NCBI GenBank assembly: GCA_031399025.1
Contig: JANNOJ010000068.1
Coordinates: 1 to 64,000, forward strand
Direction: 5' to 3'
Origin: CBDBZL01 sp031399025
GTDB taxonomy: Bacteria; Pseudomonadota; Alphaproteobacteria; Sphingomonadales; Sphingomonadaceae
Length of the DNA: 64,000 bases
The notes below the pieces were generated by a model. That model searched no databases. It worked only from the letters and a program-made list of their open reading frames with translations, and had not been told where the DNA came from. This document shows, in pieces, positions 16,032-25,456 of this stretch (position 1 is its first letter; each line of letters begins with the position of its first letter). Both the position numbers and the translations under genes were made by a program.

Positions 16032-18128
16032 TCAGGGCGGTAGCGCCCCGCCGATGGCTTGCTCCAGAAAATCGTCGGGCGCGGCGGCCGGGGCCGGTGG
16101 CGCCGGCTCGGGCGGCGGCCGTGCGCCGGCGGGATCGGACGCGCCGCCATCGGGGGGTGGCCGGCTGTCTTGCGGGGCCGGCGCGCCGCCGACCCAATTC
16201 CCATCTTCGTCCACGTAATAATACTCATCCGGCTCGCCGAAATAGTACTCGTCGTCGGGCTCGAGCTGCCATTGCGGCAGCTTGAGATCGGTAGCGAATT
16301 CCTCCACCGGCCGGCTGCGCACCGCCTCGCGCATGAAGGCGGCGAAGGCGCGCGCGGGGGCGGTGCCGCCCTGCAGACCCGGGACCGCGCGGGCATCGTC
16401 GCGGCCCATCCACACGCCGGTGGTGATGCCGCTGGAGAAGCCCACGAACCAGCCGTCCTTGTTCGAGCTGGTGGTGCCCGTCTTGCCCGCCACCGGCCGG
16501 CCAATCTGCGCCGCCCGGCCGGTCCCCGTCGCCACCGCGGTCTGCAACAAATCGGTGATTCCCGCCGCGACATATTCGGGCACCAGCTGGTAGGATCGCG
16601 CGCGCTGGTGGCGGTACAGCACCTCGCCGCTGGAATTGGTCACCCGCTCGATGCCGTATGGCTCCACCGACACCCCGCGCGCCGCGACCGCGGCAAAGGC
16701 GCGCGTGAGATCGATCACCCGCACCTCCGAACTGCCCAGCACCATCGCCGGGTTGGTGGCGATGGGCGTGGTGATGCCGAACCGCCGCGCCATCGAGGCG
16801 ACGTTGGCAAAGCCCACCTCGTTACCCAGCTGCGCCGCCACGGTGTTCTTGGAATAGGCGAAGGCCGCGCGCACGTCGATCGCGCCCGAATAGGCGCCGC
16901 CCGAATTGCGCGGGCTCCAGCCGTCGATCGTCACCGGCTCGTCCACCACCCGGTCGTCGGGCGTGTAGCCGGCTTCCAGTGCCGCGAGGTAGACGAACAG
17001 CTTCCAAGCCGAGCCGGGCTGGCGCACTGCGTTGGTGGCGCGGTTGAAGTTGGAATCAACGTAATCGCGCCCGCCCACCATGGCGAGCACCGCGCCGTCG
17101 CGGTCCAGGCTCACCAGCGCGCCCTGCGCGCCCGAAGGGGTATGGCTGGCGATGGCGGCGCTGGCGTCGCGCTGCAGCTGGGGATCGAGCGTGGTCCACA
17201 CCTCGAGCGGCTCGAACCCGTCGGCGGAGGGCAGCAGCAGGTCGAGCTGCGGCAGTGCCCAGTCGGTGAAGTAGCGGACCGAGTTCTGCCCTTCCTCTTC
17301 CTTGAGGCGCACGGTCGAAAGGTCGATCGCCTCCGCCTCGCCCGCGCCGATCGCGCCGTAGCGCACCATCTGCGCCAGCACCACGTTGCCGCGATCAACC
17401 GCCGCCTGCGCATCGGCAGTGGGCGAATAGCGGCTGGGCGCCTTGACCAGCCCGGCGATGATCGCCGCCTCCGCGGTGGAGAGCGTGCGCGCGGAATGGC
17501 TGAAGAAGCGGCGCGAGGCGCTGTCGATGCCATAGGCGCCGCCGCCGAAATAGACCTTGTTGAGGTAGAGCTCGAGGATCTGCTCCTTCGAGAACTTCCA
17601 TTCCAGCGCCATCGCCAGCACCGCCTCGCGCAGCTTGCGATCGTAGGTGCGGTTGGAATTGAGGAAGATGTTGCGCGCCAATTGCTGGGTGATGGTGGAG
17701 GTGGCGCCGATCCGGTCGTCCTCCCGCAGCGCCACCCATACGGCCCGCAGCAGCCCCGGCGGGTCGATGCCCGGATGGGTGTGGAACCGCCGGTCCTCGA
17801 CCGCGATCATCGCGTCCTTCATGATCTGCGGGATTTCGCCAGCGTCGAGCCATTCGCCGTAGCTTGGGCCCAGCGCGACCAGCTCGGTTCCGTCGCGGGC
17901 GCGCACCACGATGGTCTGGCCCTGCTGGCTCGACATCAGCGCGCCATAGCTGGGGATGTTCTGCGCCGCAAAATACACCGCGGTGCCCAGCGCAATGGCC
18001 AGCAACAACGCCAGCGCCCCGCCCCAGCCGAGCAGCCGCTTGGTCCACCGCCAGACGAAGGAGTCCGGCTCCCGCCGGGCCGCGGGCGCCTGTCTCTGCC
18101 TGGAGCGCGAGCCGCGCCTCGTTGCCAT
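16032..18128 (-). CDS. Class A penicillin-binding protein (PBP1A family)
   Basis: 698 residues. A basic cytoplasmic tail and one membrane helix (34-55) are followed by a GT51 glycosyltransferase with catalytic Glu111 (AVEDRRFHTHPG) and the block ATSTITQQLARN. The transpeptidase domain has Ser373-x-x-Lys (PGSAWK), SKN at 426-428 and KTG at 549-551. It polymerises and cross-links peptidoglycan. The C-terminal tail of about 70 residues is acidic, then proline-rich (DDEYYFGEPDEYYYVDEDG), probably unstructured. It is convergent with degP, with 141 bases between the two stops. Confidence 0.9.
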   Translation of the reverse strand: MATRRGSRSRQRQAPAARREPDSFVWRWTKRLLGWGGALALLLAIALGTAVYFAAQNIPSYGALMSSQQGQTIVVRARDGTELVALGPSYGEWLDAGEIPQIMKDAMIAVEDRRFHTHPGIDPPGLLRAVWVALREDDRIGATSTITQQLARNIFLNSNRTYDRKLREAVLAMALEWKFSKEQILELYLNKVYFGGGAYGIDSASRRFFSHSARTLSTAEAAIIAGLVKAPSRYSPTADAQAAVDRGNVVLAQMVRYGAIGAGEAEAIDLSTVRLKEEEGQNSVRYFTDWALPQLDLLLPSADGFEPLEVWTTLDPQLQRDASAAIASHTPSGAQGALVSLDRDGAVLAMVGGRDYVDSNFNRATNAVRQPGSAWKLFVYLAALEAGYTPDDRVVDEPVTIDGWSPRNSGGAYSGAIDVRAAFAYSKNTVAAQLGNEVGFANVASMARRFGITTPIATNPAMVLGSSEVRVIDLTRAFAAVAARGVSVEPYGIERVTNSSGEVLYRHQRARSYQLVPEYVAAGITDLLQTAVATGTGRAAQIGRPVAGKTGTTSSNKDGWFVGFSSGITTGVWMGRDDARAVPGLQGGTAPARAFAAFMREAVRSRPVEEFATDLKLPQWQLEPDDEYYFGEPDEYYYVDEDGNWVGGAPAPQDSRPPPDGGASDPAGARPPPEPAPPAPAAAPDDFLEQAIGGALPP

Positions 18129-18239
18129 AAGGCTTCAGCCGTCCCGATGCACGGAGGCCCGGGCCCCACTTGTCACATGCGCGTGGGGCCTTGCATAGGC
18201 TAATCGGAACACCGGGTTAATAGCGGCGTGGCAGGCGCG

Positions 18240-18644
18240 TCATTTATCCGCCGGCTTGAAGTCGAGCGCGGCGCTGTTGATGCAATAGCGCAGGCCCGTG
18301 GGGTTCGGGCCATCGGGGAAGACATGGCCCAGATGGCCGGCGCATCTGGCGCACACCACTTCGTCGCGAACCATCCCGTGGCTGGCGTCGCGGCGCATCT
18401 CCACCGCCTGCTCGTCCGCCGGCCGGTAGAAGCTGGGCCAGCCCGAGCCGCTCTCGAACTTGGCCTCGCTGGCGAACAGCGGCTGGCCGCAGCCGGCGCA
18501 GACATATTCGCCCGGCTGCTTGTTCGTGTCGTACTTGCCGGTGAAGGCCCGCTCGGTGCCTGCCTGGCGCAGCACCTGGTACTGCTCGGGGCTCAGACGC
18601 TCGCGCCATTGCTCGTCGGTGAGGTCAAGCTTTTCGTCGGCCAT
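18240..18644 (-). CDS. msrB: Peptide-methionine (R)-S-oxide reductase MsrB
   Basis: 134 residues; reduces the R-epimer of methionine sulfoxide. Zinc is held by two CxxC pairs (YVCAGCGQPLF, VVCARCAGHLGH), the substrate block is GSGWPSF, and the catalytic Cys is in RYCINSAAL. A strong AAAGGAG sits upstream of the ATG at 18644, which is why the 196-residue frame was not used. It complements msrA at 4.5 kb. Confidence 0.95.
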   Translation of the reverse strand: MADEKLDLTDEQWRERLSPEQYQVLRQAGTERAFTGKYDTNKQPGEYVCAGCGQPLFASEAKFESGSGWPSFYRPADEQAVEMRRDASHGMVRDEVVCARCAGHLGHVFPDGPNPTGLRYCINSAALDFKPADK

Positions 18645-18841
18645 CCTATCGTCTCCTTTGGGAGCAATATGGGCGCTCGCGGCTTCGGCCTCAAGACGGC
18701 CGGGTGCAGACCCCGCTGGCGTCGCGCTCCTCCATCGCACGACGCAACCGGACGCTCGCACGCTGCGGCGGGAGCGGATTGCGGCTGGACTTGCGGTAAC
18801 GGAAAATTCGGGCTGCTGCCCGGCAGGCATTGGCTAGGCGG

Positions 18842-18967
18842 TCAGCCCTGGCGCGCCTTGAACCTGCGGTTGGTCTTGTTGATCACGTAAGTCCGCCCGC
18901 GCCTGCGGATCACGCGGTTGTCGCGGTGGCGGCCCTTGAGCGACTTGAGGCTGTTGCGGATCTTCAT
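18842..18967 (-). CDS. rpmJ: 50S ribosomal protein L36
   Basis: A 41-residue, very basic protein read on the minus strand: MKIRNSLKSLKGRHRDNR, then a run rich in Arg, ending TNRRFKARQG. This is the zinc-free form of L36 (no Cys ligands) of about 41 residues, typical of alphaproteobacteria. It stands alone, between msrB and galE. Confidence 0.93.
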   Translation of the reverse strand: MKIRNSLKSLKGRHRDNRVIRRRGRTYVINKTNRRFKARQG

Positions 18968-19073
18968 GGCTTTGCTCGGCAAAAGGGCGGTTTGGTCACG
19001 ATACCATCGCCGCCGGTAGCAGGGCTCCGGCGCGAACAGCGAGCGCCGCCGTTAGGATCGCGCGGCAGCCGAG

Positions 19074-20081
19074 TCAAGCGCGGCCGCGCAGGTCGGCCAG
19101 CCGGCGCTCCCAGGCGAGCGCATGTTCGATGATCGTCCCCAGGTCAGCGTGGCGCGGCTGCCAGGGTAGCATGGTCTTGATCCGCGAAGGGTCGGACACG
19201 AGCCGCGGCGGATCGCCCTCGCGGCGCGGCGCCATTCGGCGCTCGATCCGGCTGTTGGTCACCCGGTCCACCGCATCGAGTACCTCCAGCACGGTGAAGC
19301 CGCGACCGTAGCCGCAATTCATCGTCATCGAGGTGGCGGGATGGGCCATCAGCGCTTCGAGGGCCAGGACATGCGCGTCGGCCAGATCGCTGACGTGGAT
19401 ATAGTCGCGGATGCCGGTGCCATCGGGCGTGTCGTAATCGGTGCCGAATACCGCGATATGATCGCGCGCGCCGAGCGCGGCTTCCACCGCCGCCTTGATG
19501 AGGTGCGTGGCGCCCGCGGTGGACTGGCCGCTGCGGCCCTGCGGATCGGCGCCGGCGACGTTGAAATAGCGCAGCACGCAATGGTTGAAATCGTGCGCCG
19601 CGGAGGCATCGGCCAGCATCCGCTCGGTCATCACCTTGGACCAGCCGTAGGGGTTGATCGGCTGCAGCGGCAGTTCCTCGTGCAGCGGGCTGACATCCTG
19701 GATGCCGTAGGCGGTGGCGGTGCTCGAGAAGATGAAGTGCGGCACGCCGGCCGCGACCGCGGCGGCGATCAGCGCCCGGCTGCGGCCCGTATTGTTGTCG
19801 TAGTACTTCAGCGGGTCGGCAACCGATTCGGGCACCACGACCGAGCCGGCGAAGTGCATGATCGCGCCGATCCGCCGTTCGGTGAAGATCCGCGCGAGCA
19901 GCGCGGCGTCGGCGATGTCCCCCTCATAAAAGGCGACGCCCTCGGGTATGGCGAAGCGGAAGCCGGTGGTGAGGTTGTCGATGACGGTGACCGGCCAGCC
20001 ATGATCGGCGAGCGCGAGCACGGCGTGGCTGCCGATGTAGCCCGCGCCCCCGGTGACCAGGACGTTGATCTTATGGCTCAT
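19074..20081 (-). CDS. galE: UDP-glucose 4-epimerase
   Basis: 335 residues. The NAD-binding Rossmann motif VTGGAGYIGSH lies at the N-terminus, the catalytic region has SSTATAYG and the PYGWSK (YxxxK) box, and C-terminal blocks NVAGADPQGRSGQ and MNCGYGRGFTVLEV are those of GalE. It interconverts UDP-glucose and UDP-galactose for surface polysaccharide synthesis. The ATG giving MSHKINVLV was taken; one three codons earlier is also possible. It is divergent from the lipoprotein at 20180. Confidence 0.92.
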   Translation of the reverse strand: MSHKINVLVTGGAGYIGSHAVLALADHGWPVTVIDNLTTGFRFAIPEGVAFYEGDIADAALLARIFTERRIGAIMHFAGSVVVPESVADPLKYYDNNTGRSRALIAAAVAAGVPHFIFSSTATAYGIQDVSPLHEELPLQPINPYGWSKVMTERMLADASAAHDFNHCVLRYFNVAGADPQGRSGQSTAGATHLIKAAVEAALGARDHIAVFGTDYDTPDGTGIRDYIHVSDLADAHVLALEALMAHPATSMTMNCGYGRGFTVLEVLDAVDRVTNSRIERRMAPRREGDPPRLVSDPSRIKTMLPWQPRHADLGTIIEHALAWERRLADLRGRA

Positions 20082-20179
20082 GGACGGCAAGCTCCCGGCG
20101 GCGGCAGCCAGCCACTTGCGCGCGCATACGGGCCAGCTGCGGGTTCTGCAACCGCCGCCGGTTTCGCGCGTTGTAGGGC

Positions 20180-20779
20180 ATGACCAGAACCCTTGCCATC
20201 CTCGCCGCTCCGCTGCTCGTCGGCCTGACCGCCGCCTGCGCGACCCGCTCCTACCATTCGCCCGTCGAGGTGACGCGGTTCACTTCCGCGCCGGCCGCGG
20301 CCCTGCCGCGCGGCCCCGTCGCCGTCCGCGCAGCCCCGGGCGAGGATGCCGCCGACCCGGCCTATGCCGCCTATGAATCGGCCGTGATGGCGCAACTCGG
20401 CACGGCCGGCTTCCAAATTGCCGGGCCCGATGCGCCCTACGTGGCGCTGGTCGATGTCGAACGCCGCATGCTCGAGGCGGACAGCCGGCGGGGGCCGGTC
20501 TCGGTCGGCGGCGGCGCGTCCACGGGCAGCTATGGCTCGGGCGTGGGCCTTGGCGTGGGCATCGACCTCACGCCGCCCGACCCCGACGAGATCGACACGC
20601 TGCTCTCGGTCAGCATCCGACCATCGGCTGGCGGCGACGCGGTATGGGAGGGGCGCGCCCGCTTCACCGCCTCGGCCAACAATGAATTCGCCGATCCTGC
20701 CGCGGCCGCGACCAAGGTGGCCTCGGCCCTGTTCCAGGGGTTCCCCGGCAATTCGGGAGAGACTATCGAGGTCGAATGA
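20180..20779 (+). CDS. DUF4136-like lipoprotein
   Basis: 199 residues with a lipoprotein signal (LLVGLTAAC, lipobox Cys near residue 20). The mature part resembles the DUF4136 group: VTRFTSAPA, a short segment GFQIAGPDAPYVALVDV, a glycine-rich linker (SVGGGASTGSYGSGVGLGVG), and DAVWEGRARFTAS near the end. It is likely anchored in the outer or inner membrane facing the periplasm; function is unknown. The stop overlaps the ATG of the carboxypeptidase gene (ATGA), so the two are co-translated. Confidence 0.65.
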   Translation: MTRTLAILAAPLLVGLTAACATRSYHSPVEVTRFTSAPAAALPRGPVAVRAAPGEDAADPAYAAYESAVMAQLGTAGFQIAGPDAPYVALVDVERRMLEADSRRGPVSVGGGASTGSYGSGVGLGVGIDLTPPDPDEIDTLLSVSIRPSAGGDAVWEGRARFTASANNEFADPAAAATKVASALFQGFPGNSGETIEVE

Positions 20780-21975
20780 CGACCGCAGATGGTGCAATTC
20801 CCAACCCGATGAACGACACCTCTGCCGGCTTGCGAGCGGCGGGGGATATCACCATCGATGCAGCGTTCGATGGCGGCAACATCGAGGTAGTCGCCCGACG
20901 CGGCGCCCAGGCATGGCTGCGGATCGCCCGCGATCGCGACAGCGAATTCTACCAGTGGTTCTATTTCCGCGTGTCCGGGAGCGGCGGGAGGGAACTGGTG
21001 TTGAAGATCGGGGAGCTTAACGGCTCGGCCTACCCGGGGGGCTGGCCAGGCTACCGTGCCGTGGTGTCGGAGGATCGCGCCTACTGGTCGCGCACCGCGA
21101 CGAGCTTCGACAAGGACGAGGATGGAGGGACGCTGACCATCCGCCATACGCCCGGATCCGACCTCGCCTGGTTCGCCTATTTCGCGCCCTATTCCTGGGA
21201 GCGGCATCACGATCTCGTTGCGCGAGCAGCGGCGTGCAACGGCATGGCCTACCGGCGCCTGGGCCGCACGATCGAGGGCCGGCCGCTCGATTGTCTCGTG
21301 ACGGGGGCAGGCCCGCTGCAGGTATGGCTGTTCGCGCGCCAGCACCCCGGGGAGACAATGGCGCAATGGTGGATGGAAGGTGCGCTCGACAAGCTCACCG
21401 ATCCGGCCGATCCGGTCACGCGCGTGCTCGGCGAGCGCTGCACGCTGCATCTCATACCCAATTGCAACCCCGATGGTTCGGTGCGCGGGCATTTGCGGAC
21501 CAATGCGGCGGGCGTCAATCTCAACCGCGAATGGCATGCGCCCAGTGCCGAGCGCTCGCCCGAGGTGCTGGCAATCCTGACGGCAATGGATGCGACCGGC
21601 GTCGATTTCGCCATGGACGTGCACGGCGACGAGGCGATCGCCGCCAATTTCATTGCCGGTTTCGAAGGTATCCCTTCGTGGACCGAGGCGCTGGGTAGCC
21701 AATACGCCAGCTATCGCACCATCCTCGAACGACGCTCCCTCGATTTCCAGACCGCCAGGGGCTATCCGCCGGCGCGGCCGGGCAAGGCCAACCTCTCGAT
21801 GAGCACCAACCAGCTGGCCGAGCGCTTTGGCGCATGTGCGATGACGCTGGAGATGCCGTTCAAGGATCATGATGATCGACCCGACGCGGCCCAGGGCTGG
21901 AGCCCGGAGCGCTGCAAGCTGCTGGCGCACGATTGCCTCGGGGCGCTGGCCGAGTGGCTCGCCACACACCGCTGA
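20776..21975 (+). CDS. M14-family zinc carboxypeptidase (cytosolic carboxypeptidase-like)
   Basis: 399 residues. The N-terminal beta domain (residues about 20-125, DSEFYQWFYFRVSG) is that found before bacterial M14 peptidases of the CCP group. The zinc site is His190 and Glu193 (RQHPGETMAQWW) plus His283 (DVHGDEA); LNREW and the late LEMPFKD carry substrate-binding and catalytic residues. No signal peptide is seen, so it is cytoplasmic. Relatives remove C-terminal residues from peptides; the natural substrate is unknown. It overlaps the upstream lipoprotein gene by four bases. Confidence 0.85.
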   Translation: MTTADGAIPNPMNDTSAGLRAAGDITIDAAFDGGNIEVVARRGAQAWLRIARDRDSEFYQWFYFRVSGSGGRELVLKIGELNGSAYPGGWPGYRAVVSEDRAYWSRTATSFDKDEDGGTLTIRHTPGSDLAWFAYFAPYSWERHHDLVARAAACNGMAYRRLGRTIEGRPLDCLVTGAGPLQVWLFARQHPGETMAQWWMEGALDKLTDPADPVTRVLGERCTLHLIPNCNPDGSVRGHLRTNAAGVNLNREWHAPSAERSPEVLAILTAMDATGVDFAMDVHGDEAIAANFIAGFEGIPSWTEALGSQYASYRTILERRSLDFQTARGYPPARPGKANLSMSTNQLAERFGACAMTLEMPFKDHDDRPDAAQGWSPERCKLLAHDCLGALAEWLATHR

Positions 21976-22188
21976 AGGCCGCGCTCGTGCCGCTCGTGCC
22001 TTCCCCGCGACTGCGGCGATGCAGGCCGGACGGGCAAGTTCCGGCCCGCGATGGAAAGCGCGCGGAAGCGGCGTATCGCCTCGGGCGTTGGCGATTTCGT
22101 CGTGAAATCAACCAGCTCGCCTCAGCTACGCATTCGTGCGTAATGCCGCTTTGCTGGAACCGCGTGGCACAGGCGGTATTGAAGCGGC

Positions 22189-22677
22189 ATGTCCTTTGCC
22201 GATCTCGCCGCCCTCCTTGCGGAACAGCTCGCCTGGGCTTCGGCCATGCTCGACAACGAGCTGATGGTGGCCGCGATGCTGCTGGTCGTCACCACCAGCG
22301 TCATCGGGCTATGCGTGCCCGGATTGCTGATGCCCATCTCGTTTTCGGCCGGCCTGCTGCTGGAGAGCTGGTTGGCGGTGCCGGTGGTCATGGCGGGGGC
22401 GGTGCTCGGTAGCCAGGGGCTGTTCCTCGCCATGCGGCGCGGGATGGGCCGCTCGCTCGCCAAACGGCTCGCGAGCCGGATTGAGCGGTTCACGCCGCAT
22501 CTCGAGCGCTACGGCATCCTCTATGTCGCGGGGCTGCGCGTTGTTGGCACGCCGCACGCTTTGGTGACGCTCGCCAGCGCGGCCGGCCCGCTGCGCCACG
22601 GACATTTCGCCCTGGCGAGCCTGCTCGGCTTCCTGCCGGCAATCGTCATCAGCGCCGGCGCGGGCACGGCGTTCTGA
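22189..22677 (+). CDS. VTT-domain (DedA/TVP38-like) small membrane protein
   Basis: 162 residues, mostly hydrophobic: helices around 25-60 (MVAAMLLVVTTSVIGLCVPG) and 65-90. Then comes an amphipathic part RRGMGRSLAKRLASRIERF, the family-like ERYGILYVAGLRVVGTP, and a final helix. It resembles the VTT/SNARE-associated fold but is shorter than DedA. A role in membrane homeostasis is possible but not shown. No strong ribosome site is visible. Confidence 0.5.
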   Translation: MSFADLAALLAEQLAWASAMLDNELMVAAMLLVVTTSVIGLCVPGLLMPISFSAGLLLESWLAVPVVMAGAVLGSQGLFLAMRRGMGRSLAKRLASRIERFTPHLERYGILYVAGLRVVGTPHALVTLASAAGPLRHGHFALASLLGFLPAIVISAGAGTAF

Positions 22678-22698
22678 CCTCTGACCGCGGGCGAGCGC

Positions 22699-23112
22699 TC
22701 AGTTCGCGCGCGTGCCCGTGACGGCGATGACACCGAAGGAGGTATTGGCCTCGGCGGTCAGCTCGGTGCCGGCGACACTTCCGGTATAGGCGAACTCCAT
22801 CGGACCCATCGGCGTGGTCAGCTGGCGCTTGAAGGAGAACTGCGCCCCGTCGACCACCAGGTCGCTCGTGCTATCCGTCGGCGTCTCGCCCTGCGCCCCG
22901 CCCGGCGGTCCTCCCGCCATCGGCGCATCGACGACGGTGACGGTGGGGCCATCGCTACCCTCGGCGAAGGTCCAGGTCGATTGCTGGGTGCCCATCGGCG
23001 TTTCGGCCGCAATGTTCCAGGTCCCCACCACCGGCGATTCCTGCGCCCAGCCCGGCATCGCCCAAGCCAGTGCCGCGGCCGCCAGGGCAGTTGCAAACTT
23101 GCCGTTTTTCAT
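22699..23112 (-). CDS. Secreted protein of unknown function
   Basis: 137 residues from the ATG at 23112, which has AAGGAAG upstream. A signal peptide (FATALAAAALAWAMPGWAQ) precedes a small beta-rich domain with VVGTWNIAAETPMGTQQ and QFSFKRQLTTPMGPMEFAY. The pattern of repeated PMG and a lipocalin-like GTWN start recalls proteins found beside exported hydrolases in this order, but I cannot name a family. It is convergent with the VTT gene. Confidence 0.6.
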   Translation of the reverse strand: MKNGKFATALAAAALAWAMPGWAQESPVVGTWNIAAETPMGTQQSTWTFAEGSDGPTVTVVDAPMAGGPPGGAQGETPTDSTSDLVVDGAQFSFKRQLTTPMGPMEFAYTGSVAGTELTAEANTSFGVIAVTGTRAN

Positions 23113-23226
23113 AGCTGCTTCCTTGTCATGATCGAGCATGCGCCAGCGCCTGCAACTCATGCACGGTTACCCCAGCGCGCCAGGCGAGGCAATTCGGATT
23201 TCCGCGAGGCGCCGCCGCGCCGGTGC

Positions 23227-23733
23227 TCAGCCCTTGATGTGGAGCACGCAGATCAGCGTGAACAGCCGGCGGGCGGTGGCGAAGTCGGTCTCCACCTTAC
23301 CATCGAGCGCCTCGAGCAGCTGCCGGGTGCCGCGATCGTGGATGGCGCGCCGCGCCATGTCGAGCGTTTCGAGTTCCTGCGCGGAAGGGTTGCGCAGCGC
23401 CTTGTAGTACGAATCGCAGATGGCGAAGTACTCGCGCACCACCCGCCGCAGGCGCGCCAGGCCGAGCAGGATGGCGCCCGCCTCGCCCCCGGCCGCATCT
23501 TCGATCTCCAGGACCAGCTTGCCATCCAGCACCGAGAGCCTGATCGCCCATGGCCCGGCATGGCCGCGGCCGAGCGCGCGCAGCGGGCGGAAAGCGTTTT
23601 CCTCCACCAGGTCGCGCAGCGCCACCTCGCGTTCCTTCTCGACATCCGCGTTGCGCGCCAGGATGGTCCGCTCGTCGAGCGTGATCAGGGCGATGCGGTC
23701 GGCCTGTCCGTGGGAAGCGAGCGCGGTCGTCAT
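23227..23733 (-). CDS. UPF0262 family protein
   Basis: 168 residues matching UPF0262, a conserved alphaproteobacterial family of unknown function. Recognisable blocks are RDLVEENAFRPLRALG, YFAICDSYYKALR and the C-terminal DFATARRLFTLICVLH. No signal or membrane segment. It is divergent from dnaB. Confidence 0.85.
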   Translation of the reverse strand: MTTALASHGQADRIALITLDERTILARNADVEKEREVALRDLVEENAFRPLRALGRGHAGPWAIRLSVLDGKLVLEIEDAAGGEAGAILLGLARLRRVVREYFAICDSYYKALRNPSAQELETLDMARRAIHDRGTRQLLEALDGKVETDFATARRLFTLICVLHIKG

Positions 23734-23879
23734 CAGCCTGTTTGTCTCGCAGAAGCAAGTCTCTTGTGCAACTGCGAAGAGGCGCTTTCACGCTTACACA
23801 CAGGCTTTTCCTCCAGCTTGTGGCAGGATGGGAACGCGGCCGGCTTGCTGCGCCGGCCACAGGCGCGCATCAAGGCCGG

Positions 23880-25400
23880 ATGGCCAGCCAAGACCTCCTC
23901 TCCCGCCCCCCGGCGCTGCGCGACAGCCCGGCTTCCGGGCGCACGCTGCCCGCCAACCTGGAGGCCGAGGCTGCGTTCCTGGGCGCGGTGCTGATCGACA
24001 ACCGGGTGCTCGAGGAGCTGCGCGTGCCGTTGCGGCCCGAGCATTTCTTCGCCCCCATCCACGGCCGGATATTCGAGCGCGTGTGCGCGCTGGTCGATCG
24101 GCAGATGGTCGTCACCCCGGTGACGCTCAAACCCTATTTCGAGGCGGACGAGGCGCTCGCCGAGCTCGGCGGCACCGCCTACCTGGCGCAGCTCACCGCC
24201 GATGGGCATGGCCTGCTCGCTTCGCGCGAGCTGGCGCAGCAGGTCTACGACCTGGCCCTCCTGCGCGAGCTGGTCAGCGTCGGCCGCGAGCTGGTGGCAG
24301 GCGCGCTCGACACCTCCGAGGAGGTCGAGCCGATGAAGCAGATCGAAGCGGCCGAGGCGCGGCTGTTCGATGTCGCCGAGGGCGCGGCGACCGGCACCGA
24401 GGCGGACAGCTTCCGCGGGGCGACCAACAAGGCGCTGGCGCTGATCGAGACCGCGATCAACTCGGGCGGGCATATCTCGGGCAAGACCACCGGTTTCACC
24501 TCGATCAACGACAAGTGCGGCGGGCTGCACAATTCCGACCTCGTCATCATCGCCGGCCGCCCGGGCATGGGCAAGAGCTCGCTGGCGACCAACATCGCCT
24601 TCAATTGCGCCGAGCGCTGGCTGCGCGACCAGCGCGACGAGATCGAGCAATCGGCCGGCGCGGGCGTGGCGCTGTTCAGCCTCGAGATGTCGAGCGACCA
24701 GCTGGCGACGCGGATCCTGGCCGAGCAGGCCCGCATCCCCTCGGAGGCCTTGCGCATGGGCAAGATCAGCCGGACGGACTTCCACCAGCTCTCGGTCGCC
24801 AGCCAGCGGCTCGCCGACCTGCCGCTCTACATCGACGACACCCCCGCGCTCAGCATCGCGGCGCTGCGCACCCGCGCCCGGCGGCTGAAGCGCCAGCATC
24901 GGGAGATCGGCCTGATCGTGATCGATTATCTGCAATTGCTGCAGGGCTCGGGGCGCTCGCAGGACAACAGGGTGAACGAGATCTCCGAGATCAGCCGCGG
25001 GCTCAAGACGCTGGCCAAGGAGCTGCAGGTGCCGGTGATCGCGCTCTCGCAGCTTTCCCGCGCGGTCGAGCAGCGCGAGGACAAGCGGCCGATGCTCTCG
25101 GACCTGCGCGAATCGGGCTCGATCGAGCAGGACGCCGACATGGTCTGGTTCATCTACCGCGAGGATTATTATGTCGGTGCGCGCGAGCCCAAGCGGCCGG
25201 TGGAGAGCGACGATGCCAAGACGCATGAGCAGCACGCGGCCTGGGTGGCGGACATGGAACGGGTCTATGGCCTGGCCGAGCTGATCGTCGCCAAGCAGCG
25301 GCACGGCGCAACGGGCAAGGTGCGCCTGCGCTTCGAGCCCAAGATCACCAAGTTCTCCGACCTGGCTGAGGGCGAGTACGGGGTCAGCGACTTCGATTGA
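23880..25400 (+). CDS. dnaB: Replicative DNA helicase DnaB
   Basis: 506 residues. The N-terminal DnaB domain (LPANLEAEAAFLGAVLIDN, about 20-120) binds primase; the RecA-like C-terminal domain has Walker A GRPGMGKSS at 226-234, FSLEMSSDQL, Walker B LIVIDYLQLL and the H4 block LSQLSRAVEQRE. It unwinds DNA ahead of the fork as a hexamer. I took the ATG at 23880 (MASQDLL); the frame stays open to 23742 but that part is basic and unlike the family. It carries the extended loop (YYVGAREPKRPVESDDAK) common in alphaproteobacterial DnaB. Confidence 0.95.
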   Translation: MASQDLLSRPPALRDSPASGRTLPANLEAEAAFLGAVLIDNRVLEELRVPLRPEHFFAPIHGRIFERVCALVDRQMVVTPVTLKPYFEADEALAELGGTAYLAQLTADGHGLLASRELAQQVYDLALLRELVSVGRELVAGALDTSEEVEPMKQIEAAEARLFDVAEGAATGTEADSFRGATNKALALIETAINSGGHISGKTTGFTSINDKCGGLHNSDLVIIAGRPGMGKSSLATNIAFNCAERWLRDQRDEIEQSAGAGVALFSLEMSSDQLATRILAEQARIPSEALRMGKISRTDFHQLSVASQRLADLPLYIDDTPALSIAALRTRARRLKRQHREIGLIVIDYLQLLQGSGRSQDNRVNEISEISRGLKTLAKELQVPVIALSQLSRAVEQREDKRPMLSDLRESGSIEQDADMVWFIYREDYYVGAREPKRPVESDDAKTHEQHAAWVADMERVYGLAELIVAKQRHGATGKVRLRFEPKITKFSDLAEGEYGVSDFD

Positions 25401-25456
25401 GCGCGAACCGGCGCGCAGATCCCGCGCGACGTCGGGTGCGACCCGCGCTGCGGGGC

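Noticed and set aside
16059..18203. 714-codon open frame on the plus strand
   Set aside because: It is the antisense of the class A PBP gene, whose catalytic motifs are complete. Long antisense frames are expected at this GC content.
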